Under the pieces are notes generated by a model. The model made no database searches, was not told the DNA's origin, and worked only from the letters and a program-made list of their open reading frames with translations. The position numbers were made by a program, and so were the translations under genes. 64,000 nt of DNA, taken from assembly GCF_030160655.1 (NCBI RefSeq), contig NZ_BSOT01000006.1, forward strand, positions 186,001-250,000, read 5' to 3'. Shown here piece by piece: positions 35,808-46,178 of the stretch. The stretch is from Agaribacter marinus. Lineage in GTDB: Bacteria > Pseudomonadota > Gammaproteobacteria > Enterobacterales > Alteromonadaceae. Each line of letters begins with the position of its first letter. The stretch's first letter is position 1.

Positions 35808-35924
35808 ATGCAACAAGCACTTATTTTGAGGTGGGCGGCGACTAGATGTGCTTCAACTATAGAGGGTTAAGTAATGTTATAGAGAGTTAAGTATGGTGCA
35901 ACAGGAGAGGGAGAGTTCGTATAC

Positions 35925-35956
35925 AAAAAACGTCGACACCTATTGAAGTGCCGACG
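35925..35956 (-). terminator. Probable terminator downstream of ybiT
   Basis: On the minus strand CGTCGGCAC (plus 35948-35956) pairs with GTGTCGACG (plus 35931-35939) with one mismatch/wobble around an 8-nt loop, followed by TTTTTTGTAT. It lies about 85 nt after the ybiT stop. Confidence 0.7.
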
Positions 35957-36039
35957 CTTTGATAAAATCTATATGTTTTTGACTAAGCCAGGTGTTTGTG
36001 CATTGATTGGACTATTGGCAAATTGTCTTAATTTTAGAT

Positions 36040-37623
36040 TTAGGACTTAGATAAATATTCGTCGTAAGTCCCTTGAAAATAGACCATTTCCTGCTGTTTA
36101 ATTTCAATTACACTGGTCGCAATGCTAGAGACAAATTCACGGTCATGACTGACAAAAATCAATGTGCCGTCAAAACCTTGCAATGCATTGTTTAGGGCTT
36201 CAATGGCTTCCATATCCATATGGTTTGTTGGTTCATCCATTATGATAACATTGAGTTCTTGCATCATGAGCTTGCCGAACATTAATCGGTTTTTTTCGCC
36301 CCCAGAGCATACGGTTACAGATTTTTCGATATCATTAGATGAGAATAACAAACGGCCCAAGATAGCGCGCACGGCTAAATCATCATGAACTGGCCTGCGC
36401 CATTGCGACATCCAATCAAACAAGTTCATGTCGACGGCAAAATCAGCACTTGTATCTTGCGGACAGTATCCGATTTGTGCATTCTCGGCCCACTTGATAC
36501 GGCCTGAGTTTGCTTCTAATTCACGCATAAGTAATTTTAAGAAAGTCGTTTTACCCGCACCATTTTCACCAATAACGGCGAGTTTCGAACCAGCTTCTAG
36601 TAAAATATCGCCACTTGTAAACAGCGCTTCTTCATCAAAGCCGTGGCTCAATTCAGATAACTCAAGGGCTAAACGGTGTAACTTTTTATGCTGTTTATAG
36701 ACGATGTAAGGCGATTGACGGCTCGATGGAACGACATCCGTTAGCTCAATTTTTTCAAGTCGACGCGCTCTGGAGGTGGCTTGTTTTGCTTTTGACGCAT
36801 TTGCTGAGAAACGCGCAACGAAGCCCTTTAGTTCTTCAATTTCAGTCGATTTTTTAGCGTTTTCTAAGTGTATTTGTTCTTGAACGAGAGCAGCGGCTTC
36901 TGCATATTGTTCATAATTGCCGGGGTAAATACGGAGTTCACCGTAGTCGATATCAGCCATATGCGTGCAGACCGAATTTAAGAAATGACGGTCATGCGAA
37001 ATAATAATCATGGTGCACTTGCGTTGCTGTAAAACATCGGCGAGCCAATTGATAGTGTATATATCAAGGTTATTGGTCGGTTCGTCCAACAACAAAATAT
37101 CAGGGTCTGCGAACAATGCTTGAGCGAGCAATACGCGTAGCTTAAGGCCCGGCGCAACTTCAGACATTAAACCAAAGTGAAACTCTTCACCTATACCAGC
37201 TTCAACCAGCAATTCGATGGCGCGCGTTTCGGCCGTATAGCCATCCATTTCAGCAAATTCAGTTTCAAGGTCGGCTACTTTCATACCATCTTCTTCTGAC
37301 ATTTCTGGCAGGCTATAGATGCGATCACGTTCCTTTTTAACTTCCCATAGCTTGGCGTCACCTTGAATGACTGCATCTACTACCGAGTACTCTTCAAAGG
37401 CAAACTGGTCTTGACCCAATATACCTAGGCGTTCACCCGGTGTAATTGATACGTTGCCAGAGGTAGGCGCAAGTTCGCCACTTAATATTTTCATTAAGGT
37501 AGATTTACCACAACCATTGGCACCGATAAGGCCGTAGCGGTTACCGTTGCCAAACTTGGCGGATATGTTTTCAAATAATGGCTTCGCGCCAAACTGCATT
37601 GTGATATTAGCTGTAGTAATCAA
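36040..37623 (-). CDS. ybiT: ABC-F family ATPase YbiT
   Basis: A 527-residue soluble tandem-ABC protein of the ABC-F group. Both Walker A motifs (GANGCGKST about 36-44; GENGAGKTT about 356-364), both Walker B DEPTN motifs and the second signature [14 protein letters not shown] are present; the first signature is the YbiT variant [15 protein letters not shown]. The start [25 protein letters not shown], broken here by its length, and overall size match YbiT closely. ABC-F proteins act on ribosomes at the E site; the specific role of YbiT is not settled. It is a single-gene unit with its own terminator. Confidence 0.95.
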   Translation of the reverse strand: MITTANITMQFGAKPLFENISAKFGNGNRYGLIGANGCGKSTLMKILSGELAPTSGNVSITPGERLGILGQDQFAFEEYSVVDAVIQGDAKLWEVKKERDRIYSLPEMSEEDGMKVADLETEFAEMDGYTAETRAIELLVEAGIGEEFHFGLMSEVAPGLKLRVLLAQALFADPDILLLDEPTNNLDIYTINWLADVLQQRKCTMIIISHDRHFLNSVCTHMADIDYGELRIYPGNYEQYAEAAALVQEQIHLENAKKSTEIEELKGFVARFSANASKAKQATSRARRLEKIELTDVVPSSRQSPYIVYKQHKKLHRLALELSELSHGFDEEALFTSGDILLEAGSKLAVIGENGAGKTTFLKLLMRELEANSGRIKWAENAQIGYCPQDTSADFAVDMNLFDWMSQWRRPVHDDLAVRAILGRLLFSSNDIEKSVTVCSGGEKNRLMFGKLMMQELNVIIMDEPTNHMDMEAIEALNNALQGFDGTLIFVSHDREFVSSIATSVIEIKQQEMVYFQGTYDEYLSKS

Positions 37624-37879
37624 GAGAATTCCAAGAGAAAGATAGAAGTGGTTAAAAAGCGCGCGGAGTGTACACTATTTTGCGCATTGGTGAAACGTAT
37701 ACCGCGTACATTAACCAAAAGATGTTGTTCATTCGTGCATACGAGTAGGGTCTTGTCTACGTCGAATGGCTGCATTGAATCTGTCAGAAAAACATCATCA
37801 ATTGGTCATATTATATCCTCAAATATGTCATATCCGATCGCTACTTTATCTGCTCTTTCACCACAACGGGAGCAGAAAC

Positions 37880-39220
37880 ATGATAAAAAAAATAGCAATG
37901 ATAGGATTGATAGGGGCAGTGACGCTGATCAGCGGGTGTGACGACGATAGTATTGAGATAGTTGAAGTAGAGAAACAGGTAATTGTTGAAAATACTGTGA
38001 CACAGATTGAAACAGTAGAAGTCCCGGTGATTGTGCAAGTCCCTGCGGGTGGTACCAACAACATTCAGTTAGGGTCACGTCCATATTTTTTGGTCGAAGA
38101 TATGGATGAGGGTGAGCTGAAAACTGCCCTTCAAGCATGTGCTGAAGGTCCATTTTATAAAACTGATTTTTCAATTGGGCACCGTGGTGCACCTATGCAA
38201 TATCCCGAGCATACAAAAGAATCATATGAGGCTGCTGCCCGCATGGGTGCAGGTATCCTTGAATGTGATGTGACGTTTACCGCAGATCAAGAATTAGTAT
38301 GTCGACATTCCCAGTGTGATTTGCATACAACCACTGACATTTTAGCAACAGAATTGGCGTCAAAATGTTCTATACCTTTTTCGCCGGCTGACCCTGTAAA
38401 TGGTATCGCTGCTCAAGCACGTTGCTGTACGAGTGATGTTACGCTTGCTGAGTTTAAAACGCTGACTGGAAAAATGGATGCAGCAAACCCAAATGGCACG
38501 ACTGTAGAGGAATATATGGATGGCACTGCGCCATGGCGAACCGATTTGTACGCAAGTAAGGGAACGCTGTTAACCCATGCAGAAAGTATTGAGTTATTTA
38601 AATCACTCGGTGTAAAAATGACACCTGAGCTTAAGTCAGCAAGTGTTGAAATGCCATTTAACGGTTTTTCGCAAGAAGACTATGCACAAAAAATGCTCGA
38701 TGAATATAAGTTAGCAGGTGTGCCAGCGAGTGACGTATGGGCGCAATCATTTAATTACGATGACGTATTGTATTGGATAGCTAACGCACCGGAGTTTGCT
38801 CAACAGGCAGTATATCTTGATGGGCGATATAGCGAGCCTGTGTTTGACGTGACCAATAGTGAAACATGGTCGCCGAGTATGGATGAATTAGTCGCCCAAG
38901 GTGTAAAGATCATTGCCCCTCCGACATGGATGCTAGTGACTGAGAGTGATGAGGGTACAATCGTTCCATCTGACTATGCGATAGCGGCCAAAAAAGCAGG
39001 GTTAGATATTATTACGTGGACACTTGAGCGCTCTGGTACACTTGAGTCTGGCGGCGGTTGGTACTATCAAACCATTGCGAACATTACCGACAATGATGGT
39101 GATCAAATGATGTTACTTGATGTGCTAGCGAAAGATGTCGGCGTTATTGGTGTATTTTCAGATTGGGCGGGCACAACCAGCTACTATGCAAGCTGTATGG
39201 GCATGCCTGCAAGTATTTAG
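37880..39220 (+). CDS. Glycerophosphodiester phosphodiesterase family lipoprotein
   Basis: The ATG at 37880 (GGGAG 7 nt before) gives 446 residues with lipobox LISGC (Cys20) and a Glu/Val-rich linker; in-frame upstream starts would bury the signal. The GDPD active-site pattern is complete: [29 protein letters not shown] and the acid-base histidine in CRHSQCDLH, and the TIM-barrel ends with DIITWTLE. The enzyme should cleave glycerophosphodiesters to glycerol-3-phosphate at the outer or periplasmic membrane face. Eight cysteines in the mature part (for example ARCCTSDV) suggest disulfides. It is a single gene with a terminator inside the convergent yheV. Confidence 0.92.
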   Translation: MIKKIAMIGLIGAVTLISGCDDDSIEIVEVEKQVIVENTVTQIETVEVPVIVQVPAGGTNNIQLGSRPYFLVEDMDEGELKTALQACAEGPFYKTDFSIGHRGAPMQYPEHTKESYEAAARMGAGILECDVTFTADQELVCRHSQCDLHTTTDILATELASKCSIPFSPADPVNGIAAQARCCTSDVTLAEFKTLTGKMDAANPNGTTVEEYMDGTAPWRTDLYASKGTLLTHAESIELFKSLGVKMTPELKSASVEMPFNGFSQEDYAQKMLDEYKLAGVPASDVWAQSFNYDDVLYWIANAPEFAQQAVYLDGRYSEPVFDVTNSETWSPSMDELVAQGVKIIAPPTWMLVTESDEGTIVPSDYAIAAKKAGLDIITWTLERSGTLESGGGWYYQTIANITDNDGDQMMLLDVLAKDVGVIGVFSDWAGTTSYYASCMGMPASI

Positions 39221-39260
39221 CAAAGATCAACATGACTAGTCAATTTGTTCCGGTAAATGC

Positions 39261-39467
39261 TTAGTCAGGTTTAAAGACGCCGATAACACCGGCGTCATTT
39301 TTACTTGCTTTTGCGGTATCTCTGTCAGTCTGGCTTTCTGAATAATCACATTTTACGCATGCGAGTTGTTCAATGTTATTTTCAAAAAACAGCATAAGAG
39401 TATCGACTGACTTACATTTGGGGCAGGTAGCACCTGCAATGAATCGTTTTCTTTTTTTGGTAGGCAT
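39261..39467 (-). CDS. yheV: YheV family putative zinc ribbon protein
   Basis: A 68-residue protein with two CxxC pairs (CPKC and CVKC) forming a zinc ribbon, a basic start MPTKKRKRFIAGATCP and a C-terminal GVIGVFKPD, all as in YheV. Function is unknown. In E. coli yheV lies by the kef/yheS genes, and yheS follows here on the opposite strand. Its last codons overlap a plus-strand terminator for the GDPD gene. Confidence 0.93.
   Translation of the reverse strand: MPTKKRKRFIAGATCPKCKSVDTLMLFFENNIEQLACVKCDYSESQTDRDTAKASKNDAGVIGVFKPD
39276..39302 (+). terminator. Intrinsic terminator of the GDPD gene inside yheV
   Basis: GACGCCG (39276-39282) pairs perfectly with CGGCGTC (39290-39296) around a 7-nt loop, followed by ATTTTT. 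It sits 56 nt after the GDPD stop, within the C-terminal codons (NDAGVIGV) of the oppositely oriented yheV. Confidence 0.75.
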
Positions 39468-39671
39468 GTACTTTCTTAATCACGTGAATATCATTTACTG
39501 AATCCTATATGCATGGGATAACAGCATTTGAATTTAAATTATTGGCAGTATGAGTACTGCAAGGTTTAAACATTACATACGTTTTAGCTTCATTATACCC
39601 TTGAACAAAAGCGAATGATCAAAAATCGCAAATTTGCTATTCTTGCAATATTACGATCTAGGTTAAAAATA

Positions 39672-41591
39672 ATGATAAAACTGCAACAGGTCAGTTTACA
39701 GCGTGGCCCAAAAGTACTCCTCGAAAAAACCAATTTAGATATTTACCCACAGCACAAAATAGCCATTATTGGACCCAATGGTTGCGGTAAATCGAGCTTG
39801 TTTGCCTTGTTTCAGGGACAGCTTCAAACAGATGACGGGAGCTTAACTCTGCCAAAGACATGGCAAGTGGTGTCGGTGGCACAGCAAATTGACAACATGC
39901 AGCGCCCTGCCATTGAATATGTGATTGATGGTGATACACAACTTCGTGCTATTGAGAAAGAAATTGCTCAAACTCCCGACGACAGTGGTCAACGCTTAGC
40001 TGAATTGCATGATGCACTTGAGCAAGCCGGTGCCTATGATGTGCAATCACGCGCAGCTAGCATCCTCAACGGTTTAGGTTTTACTGAAGACAAGCATTAT
40101 TCGCCCGTTAGTGATTTTTCTGGCGGTTGGCAAATGCGTTTAAACTTAGCGCGTGCGCTGCTGTGTCCATCTGACTTACTTTTATTAGACGAGCCAACAA
40201 ACCATTTGGACTTGGATGCGGTTATTTGGTTGGAAAACTGGTTGCAGCAATATAAGGGCACGCTAGTACTTATTTCACACGATCAGGCGTTTATCGATAG
40301 TACTGTGTCGCAAATTGTGAGTTTCGAGCACCAACAATTGGTGTCTTACACTGGTGATTATTCATCATATGAAAAACAAAAAGCAATGCGTTTGTCGCTT
40401 GCTGCAAGTGAGTACGACAAACAACAAAAGAAACGCCAACATTTAGAAAGTTTTATTACACGCTTTAAAGCTAAGGCAAGTAAAGCGAAGCAAGCGCAAT
40501 CAAGAGTAAAGCAACTCGAGAAAATGCAAGAACTGATGCCAGTGCATCAAGCGAGCGAATTTAGTTTTGAATTTCCGCCTCCAGACAAATTGCCTAACCC
40601 GCTCATTGGTATGGAAAACACTCAAGTAGGTTATGGTGAAACCGTTATATTGAAAGACATTGCACTTAATTTAGTACCAGGTAGTCGTATTGGTTTACTG
40701 GGACGTAACGGCGCGGGAAAATCGACGCTTGTAAAGTTGTTAGCGGGTGAACTGTCGCCATTATCGGGTGAGTATCATTTGTCTGCCGGTTTAGATGTCG
40801 GGTATTTTGCTCAGCATCAGGTGGACAGTTTAGATATGCAAGCAACGGCCCTTTTGCACATACAGCGTTTAGACAATAAGGTCACTGAGCAATCGATTCG
40901 CGACTTTTTGGGTGGTTTTGGTTTTCATGGTGACAGAGCTGTAGAACCTGTAGCGCCAATGTCTGGTGGTGAAAAAGCGCGTTTAGTTTTGGCAATGCTA
41001 GTCTATCAAAAACCCAACTTACTATTACTGGATGAGCCAACTAACCACCTAGATATTGAGGTGCGTCAAGCGCTAAATTATGCGCTACAAACTTATCAGG
41101 GCGCAATTGTATTAGTATCGCATGATCGCTTTTTATTAGAGGCTGTGTGTGACGATTTTTATTTAGTGGATGACGGCAAGGTAGAGCCTTTTGGCGGAGA
41201 TTTGCAGGATTATCGCAAATGGATGTTGCAAGGTAGTAAACAAACGAAATCATCTCAAGTGGTCAACGAAGATAAGGCACAAAATTCACAACTTGATCGC
41301 AAGGCGCAAAAGCGTTTAGAGGCCGAGTTTAGACAGTCAATTAAGCCACTTAAGAATCAGCTACAAAGCGCTGAAAAACAAATGCAAACACTGAATGAAA
41401 AACTTGCGGAATGTGAAACCGCATTAGCTGAGCCAGATATTTACGCTGCTGAAAACAAAGCTAAATTAACTCAGGTACTTAAACAACAAGCCGAGAGTAA
41501 ATCCGCATTAGAAATTGTTGAAATGGATTGGATGCAAGCGGCAGAAGATATTGAAGCCGCGGAACAAACATTTAAACAACAATTGGCCTGA
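39672..41591 (+). CDS. yheS: ABC-F family ATPase YheS
   Basis: The ATG at 39672 gives 639 residues and aligns with the YheS start; an ATG at 39615 would add 19 atypical residues. Both nucleotide-binding domains are complete: Walker A GPNGCGKSS and GRNGAGKST, signatures FSGGWQMRL and MSGGEKARL, Walker [13 protein letters not shown] twice. The linker (KAKASKAKQAQSRVKQLEKM) and a charged coiled-coil C terminus (about 545-635) also match YheS. It is a ribosome-associated translation factor. It begins the yheS-TIGR02444-yheT-yheU run. Confidence 0.95.
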   Translation: MIKLQQVSLQRGPKVLLEKTNLDIYPQHKIAIIGPNGCGKSSLFALFQGQLQTDDGSLTLPKTWQVVSVAQQIDNMQRPAIEYVIDGDTQLRAIEKEIAQTPDDSGQRLAELHDALEQAGAYDVQSRAASILNGLGFTEDKHYSPVSDFSGGWQMRLNLARALLCPSDLLLLDEPTNHLDLDAVIWLENWLQQYKGTLVLISHDQAFIDSTVSQIVSFEHQQLVSYTGDYSSYEKQKAMRLSLAASEYDKQQKKRQHLESFITRFKAKASKAKQAQSRVKQLEKMQELMPVHQASEFSFEFPPPDKLPNPLIGMENTQVGYGETVILKDIALNLVPGSRIGLLGRNGAGKSTLVKLLAGELSPLSGEYHLSAGLDVGYFAQHQVDSLDMQATALLHIQRLDNKVTEQSIRDFLGGFGFHGDRAVEPVAPMSGGEKARLVLAMLVYQKPNLLLLDEPTNHLDIEVRQALNYALQTYQGAIVLVSHDRFLLEAVCDDFYLVDDGKVEPFGGDLQDYRKWMLQGSKQTKSSQVVNEDKAQNSQLDRKAQKRLEAEFRQSIKPLKNQLQSAEKQMQTLNEKLAECETALAEPDIYAAENKAKLTQVLKQQAESKSALEIVEMDWMQAAEDIEAAEQTFKQQLA

Positions 41592-41600
41592 TAGTTGACA

Positions 41601-42068
41601 ATGATTCCAGTAGATGAATTTTGGCAGTATTCCATCAATACATACAGGAAAAAAGACGTAAAGCGTGCGTGTTTAATCTTACAGGATGAGTTAAATGCCA
41701 ACGTAAATGTACTGTTGTTTTGTATGTATCTTGCAGACAAAAAAACGGCAATTTCTGCCGAGGCTTTACAATATCTTCAGCACCTTATTCAAGCATCTGA
41801 TGATCAAATTAAAGCACATCGTGAAAAACGTAAAGCGTTGAAAACAATGGGTGGCGATCTCTACAAAAAAGCACTGGACGAAGAGCTAAAAATGGAACGC
41901 GCAATACAAGATATTTTGTTGGAAGCGTTCTCCTCTGCTGAATTGCCTATGAGAAATACGGATTCTTTTTCGCAGGCTATAAAAGGCTATTTATTGTCGT
42001 TTGACAAGACATTGGTATTCGAGAGTACTCATATTCATGCTATTAACACCTTAGCGGCAAATATCTGA
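41601..42068 (+). CDS. TIGR02444 family protein
   Basis: A 155-residue helical protein matching the TIGR02444 (DUF2390) family: opening EFWQYSINTYRKKDVKRACL, then LNANVNVLLFCMYLADKKT. Its function is unknown. It is regularly encoded between yheS and yheT in marine gammaproteobacteria. An in-frame TTG two codons upstream is an alternative start. Its TGA overlaps the yheT ATG by 1 nt. Confidence 0.88.
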   Translation: MIPVDEFWQYSINTYRKKDVKRACLILQDELNANVNVLLFCMYLADKKTAISAEALQYLQHLIQASDDQIKAHREKRKALKTMGGDLYKKALDEELKMERAIQDILLEAFSSAELPMRNTDSFSQAIKGYLLSFDKTLVFESTHIHAINTLAANI

Positions 42069-43063
42069 TGGTAACGCGTTACGGTAGGTTGTCAGCTTCC
42101 ACATTTACCGCTCCCTTCTGGGCGAAGAATCCGCATGTTCAAACAATTTGGCCGAAATTTTTTGCACCATCACCAAATATTCAGATCATTCCCGAGCGGG
42201 TGGCTACGCCAGATGGTGATTTTGTTGATTTAGCGTGGTACTTACCCAAACAACCAAAAGCTATCGCGCTTGTGTTTCATGGGTTAGAAGGATCGATTAA
42301 CTCGCATTACGTAAGGCAGTTGTTTGCATATTTGTATCAGCACAATATTGGTGCTGTGCTGATGCACTTTCGTGGGTGTAGTGGTGAAATGAATTTGACG
42401 CACAGAGCTTATCATTCTGGCGATACTGGGGACGCCGGATACATTATTAAGCGCATAAAACAGCGGTATCCAACAAGATCATTGTTTTGTGTTGGCTATT
42501 CACTTGGTGGCAATGTATTGCTGAAGTTGTTGGCAGAACAGCACAACGAGAACCAAGCATATGTCAACGCGGCTATTGCAGTATCTGCACCGATCGATCT
42601 TCATGCCTCGGCAGAGGCAATTAATTTTGGCTTTTCGAAGTATTATCAGGCACATTTACTCCGTAGTATGAAGGCAAACATACTCAATAAGATCAAACAT
42701 ATCGATATGACACGATTCATTGACGTGTCGGCAAAAGACATTGCGACGTTTTCGTCTTTTCGCGAATTTGATGAACATATTACGGCCAAATTGCATGGTT
42801 TCAAGGGGGCTGATGATTATTATACCCAATGCAGTGCAATAACGACCTTGCGTGACATAAATACGCCAACACTTATACTGCATGCGCGTGATGACCCGTT
42901 TATGGATGCGCGGGTGATACCTCAAGCTGAAGAACTTTCGCCAAGTGTCGCCTATGAAATAAGCGAGTTTGGTGGGCATGTGGGCTTTATTCAAGGAAAC
43001 CCCGTAAAACCCAACTTATGGTTACCCAATAGAATTACGAAATTTATTAGCGAACATTTATGA
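42068..43063 (+). CDS. yheT: YheT family alpha/beta hydrolase
   Basis: A 331-residue alpha/beta hydrolase with the YheT pattern: WAKNPHVQTIWPKFF near the N terminus, FHGLEGSINSHY, HFRGCSGEMNL, the nucleophile elbow GYSLGGNVLLK, an acid in HARDDPFMD and a histidine in EFGGHVGFIQ. Related yeast and mammalian proteins are acyltransferases or esterases acting on lipid esters; the bacterial substrate is not known. Its stop overlaps the yheU start by 4 nt. Confidence 0.95.
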   Translation: MVTRYGRLSASTFTAPFWAKNPHVQTIWPKFFAPSPNIQIIPERVATPDGDFVDLAWYLPKQPKAIALVFHGLEGSINSHYVRQLFAYLYQHNIGAVLMHFRGCSGEMNLTHRAYHSGDTGDAGYIIKRIKQRYPTRSLFCVGYSLGGNVLLKLLAEQHNENQAYVNAAIAVSAPIDLHASAEAINFGFSKYYQAHLLRSMKANILNKIKHIDMTRFIDVSAKDIATFSSFREFDEHITAKLHGFKGADDYYTQCSAITTLRDINTPTLILHARDDPFMDARVIPQAEELSPSVAYEISEFGGHVGFIQGNPVKPNLWLPNRITKFISEHL

Positions 43064-43278
43064 TTATTCCTTACAAAGACCTCGAAAAAACCACACTAAT
43101 AAATTTAATCGAAAGCTTTGTCCTCCGTGAGGGCACGGATTACGGGGATATAGAAAAAACGCTGAATGAAAAAGTAGATGACGTATATAAGCAACTGGAA
43201 GTTGGCGAGGTATTTATACAGTATTCAGAAGAGTTTGATTCCGTTAACATAGTATTTAAGGATCATTTACAAAAATAA
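43060..43278 (+). CDS. yheU: YheU family protein
   Basis: A 72-residue protein nearly superimposable on YheU: start MIIPYKDLEKTTLINLIESF, then VLREGTDYG, LNEKVDDVYKQLEVGE and VNIVF. Its function is unknown. It overlaps yheT by 4 nt and ends 12 nt before the next gene. Confidence 0.95.
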   Translation: MIIPYKDLEKTTLINLIESFVLREGTDYGDIEKTLNEKVDDVYKQLEVGEVFIQYSEEFDSVNIVFKDHLQK

Positions 43279-43290
43279 TCGGAATACTCA

Positions 43291-46122
43291 ATGAAATACC
43301 GCAAGCTTGTGCCGAGTAAAAAAAGTAACAGTGTAAAGCCAAGTTCGTTTTTTTATGTACTTGTTTTTTTTCTGCTTGTTGCCTGCCAGCATTCATCTGA
43401 AACGACTACCGTCATGCAAAAAAAACAGCCGTTGATTAGCGCTCAGTGGGAGCAGGTTGCACAACTTAGCGATCCTGTGCCTCGCCATGAAGCGAGTTTG
43501 GTTGCTCACGACAATAAACTTTATTTACTTGGTGGGCGCAGAGTAAACCCTACGGACGTGTTTGATCCCAATACTAATCGCTGGGAATCGAGAGCAAAAC
43601 CGCCCCTAGAGATCCATCATTTCCAAGCGGCTGCTTATGGGGATGATATATACATTTTGGGTGCTTTTACCGGGGGATTTCCAAACGAACAGCCCATCGA
43701 CCGTGTGATCAAATATACACCAGAAACTGATACCTTTCATGACGCACATGTTATTCCAGAAGACCGTCGACGTGGCGGCGCAGCGACGGCGGTTTACCAA
43801 GGAAAAATTTATGTTATTGGTGGTATTACCGAAGGCCATATGCGAGGCACAAATGCTTGGTTTGATTCATATGATCCTAAAACGGGAGAATGGCAACGCT
43901 TAGCCGATGCGCCACATGGAAGAGACCATACTCAGGCCGCAGTATATGATCACAAATTGTATTTATTGGGTGGCAGAAAATCCTCATTCGCGACAAAGCA
44001 GGTGTTTGAGTTAACAACGCCATATGTCGATGTGTATGATTTTAGAACGCAGCAATGGAGCACATTACCAAAAGGTCTGAATATTCCTCTGCAAAGCGCA
44101 GGCAATATGGCTATTGCGACATCGCAAGGCGTACTCGTTGGCGGCGGGGAGAGCGGTATACAAGGGATTGCGCACAATGAGGTGTACCTCTTTGTACCCG
44201 AGACTCAAGTCTGGCAGAAAGTGTCTTCCTTGAACTTAGGGCGGCATGGTTCGGGCTTTGCCATGCTCAATCATGATGGTGTTGATTATGTTTACACTGT
44301 CTCTGGGAGTGGTAATCGTGGTGGTGGGCCAGAGTTGGTCTCTACTGAAAGACTTGCCTTGCCTAAACAAAACATAGAAGCAAGTGCATTCGTGACAGGG
44401 GTTTACGAGCCGATCACCTTGGATTTCATTGGCCAAGACACCAGTGAAATGGACAACAATAACCCTTTTATAAACAACCACTTATCGGTTATTTTTACGC
44501 ATCTTGAAAGTGGTAAAAAACATAGAATAAAGGGGTATTTTGCTGCGGACGGAGATGCCGCAAATACGTCCGCTAGCAAAGGGCATGTTTGGCGAGCACA
44601 TTTTACGCCTGACCAACTCGGTAGTTGGTCCTATGACGCCAAACTACATTATGGTGAGCATGTTGCACTTGATATATCGAAATCAAAAGGCAACATATCA
44701 ATTACAAATGGCACTGGTAACATAGACGTCGTTGCTAATCGCTGCAAAGCCCCCGACTTTTGTGCTTTAGGTAAAATATCTATCGTCGACGGCTACTTTT
44801 ATGCTGATAATCAAGATAAACATTGGTTGAAAGGCGGCACGAATAGTCCTGAAAACTTATTGGGCTTTGAAGGTTTTGATGGTACCTATCGCTTACAATC
44901 TCAAACAAGGCAGTATGAAGCATCCGTAAATACGCAACTCCATGAATTTAAACCACATAGTAATGATTGGCAAATTGGTGATCCTGTATGGCAACAAGAG
45001 AAAGGTAAAAATCTAATTGGTTTGATTAATTACCTTGAGAGCGCATCGCTTAATTCAGCATACTTTTTAAGTTTTAATATTAATGGTGACGGGAATGACG
45101 TGTGGCCGCACGTGTCGCCTGATCACATGACTCGATTTGATGTGAGTAAGTTAGATCAATGGCGGATCGTGTTCGAACACATGCAACGTAAAGGGGTAAT
45201 GGTGCATGTGGTATTGCAAGAAACCGAAAATGAAACTTTGCTTGATAATGGCAATACTGGATTAACGCGTCAGCTGTATCTATCTGAAATGATTGCGCGC
45301 TTTGCTCATCTAAATGGCATCATTTGGAATTTAGGTGAAGAAAATGGTCCCACGCATTGGTCGCCGGTTGGACAGAGCCATGCGCAACGCAAAGCAATGT
45401 TTAATTATCTACATGAGCATGACCCTTATGGTCGACCAACAATCATTCATACCCATTCAACAAGCAAAGAGAAACACGATATTTTACCTCCCCTACTGGC
45501 TGATGAAAGTGTAGATGGTTTGTCATTCCAAGTTGATCAGCCCAAATTAGTCAATGAGCAACTGGTTGAATGGAAGGCTATCAGTCAAGCATCTGGATTG
45601 CCATGGCTGATTACAATGGATGAAGTGGGTTTATGGAAGGACGGTGCGCGACCTGATAGTGTGGATGCCTCTCACGATATTATTCGATTTCATACGCTAT
45701 GGGGCAGTTTGATGGCTGGTGGTGCGGGTGTAGAGTGGTACTTTGGTGCTCATCATCCTCACAATGATTTAAGTGCTGAAGATCTTCGTAGTCGCACGAA
45801 TATTTGGAAACAAACACGCATTGCTTTGGATTTTTTCGAAAATCAACTCGCCTATTGGCAAATGAAGCCCTTGAACCAATTAGTTATCTCAAACAATAGT
45901 TATGCCTTCGGTAACCTGCATTCAAAAATGGTCGTTTACGTCGCAAAAAATAGTCAGGTGAAAGTTGATCTTTCGGATACTAAGATGTCATACATTGCTT
46001 GGTTTAACCCTATTGAAGGTGGATTTCACGTGCAGCGCACTAGTTTACAAAACGTCAATAAGGCAAACACATCGCTAAGGCCCCCTTCAAAAGCTCATGA
46101 TTGGGTAGCCTTGATTTATTAG
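43291..46122 (+). CDS. Kelch-repeat / DUF5060 / TIM-barrel glycosidase-like fusion lipoprotein
   Basis: A 943-residue protein with a long basic signal ending in lipobox LLVAC (Cys32). Residues about 50-355 carry kelch repeats (LYLLGGRR, IYILGAFTGG, IYVIGGITEG, LYLLGGRKSS) forming a beta-propeller. Residues about 366-455 match DUF5060, the beta-sandwich found before apiosidase-like barrels. The remainder looks like a TIM-barrel glycosidase, with candidate acid/base GEENGP (Glu683/Glu684) and nucleophile TMDEVGL (Glu778). It starts 12 nt after yheU but is functionally unrelated. It probably cleaves a plant or algal glycan at the cell surface; the substrate is unknown. Confidence 0.82.
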   Translation: MKYRKLVPSKKSNSVKPSSFFYVLVFFLLVACQHSSETTTVMQKKQPLISAQWEQVAQLSDPVPRHEASLVAHDNKLYLLGGRRVNPTDVFDPNTNRWESRAKPPLEIHHFQAAAYGDDIYILGAFTGGFPNEQPIDRVIKYTPETDTFHDAHVIPEDRRRGGAATAVYQGKIYVIGGITEGHMRGTNAWFDSYDPKTGEWQRLADAPHGRDHTQAAVYDHKLYLLGGRKSSFATKQVFELTTPYVDVYDFRTQQWSTLPKGLNIPLQSAGNMAIATSQGVLVGGGESGIQGIAHNEVYLFVPETQVWQKVSSLNLGRHGSGFAMLNHDGVDYVYTVSGSGNRGGGPELVSTERLALPKQNIEASAFVTGVYEPITLDFIGQDTSEMDNNNPFINNHLSVIFTHLESGKKHRIKGYFAADGDAANTSASKGHVWRAHFTPDQLGSWSYDAKLHYGEHVALDISKSKGNISITNGTGNIDVVANRCKAPDFCALGKISIVDGYFYADNQDKHWLKGGTNSPENLLGFEGFDGTYRLQSQTRQYEASVNTQLHEFKPHSNDWQIGDPVWQQEKGKNLIGLINYLESASLNSAYFLSFNINGDGNDVWPHVSPDHMTRFDVSKLDQWRIVFEHMQRKGVMVHVVLQETENETLLDNGNTGLTRQLYLSEMIARFAHLNGIIWNLGEENGPTHWSPVGQSHAQRKAMFNYLHEHDPYGRPTIIHTHSTSKEKHDILPPLLADESVDGLSFQVDQPKLVNEQLVEWKAISQASGLPWLITMDEVGLWKDGARPDSVDASHDIIRFHTLWGSLMAGGAGVEWYFGAHHPHNDLSAEDLRSRTNIWKQTRIALDFFENQLAYWQMKPLNQLVISNNSYAFGNLHSKMVVYVAKNSQVKVDLSDTKMSYIAWFNPIEGGFHVQRTSLQNVNKANTSLRPPSKAHDWVALIY

Positions 46123-46178
46123 TCATAAAATATGTTAAGAGTGAACAAAGGTTTACTAAGTCTTTCCAAGCGAGATGG

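Larger units (their letters stand above)
35737..36039. other. Intergenic region between zinc receptor and ybiT
   Basis: This 303-nt gap holds the Zur box, a 16-bp direct repeat TATAGAGRGTTAAGTA (35858-35873 and 35878-35893, one mismatch) and a hairpin terminator for ybiT. No further gene is seen. Confidence 0.6.
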
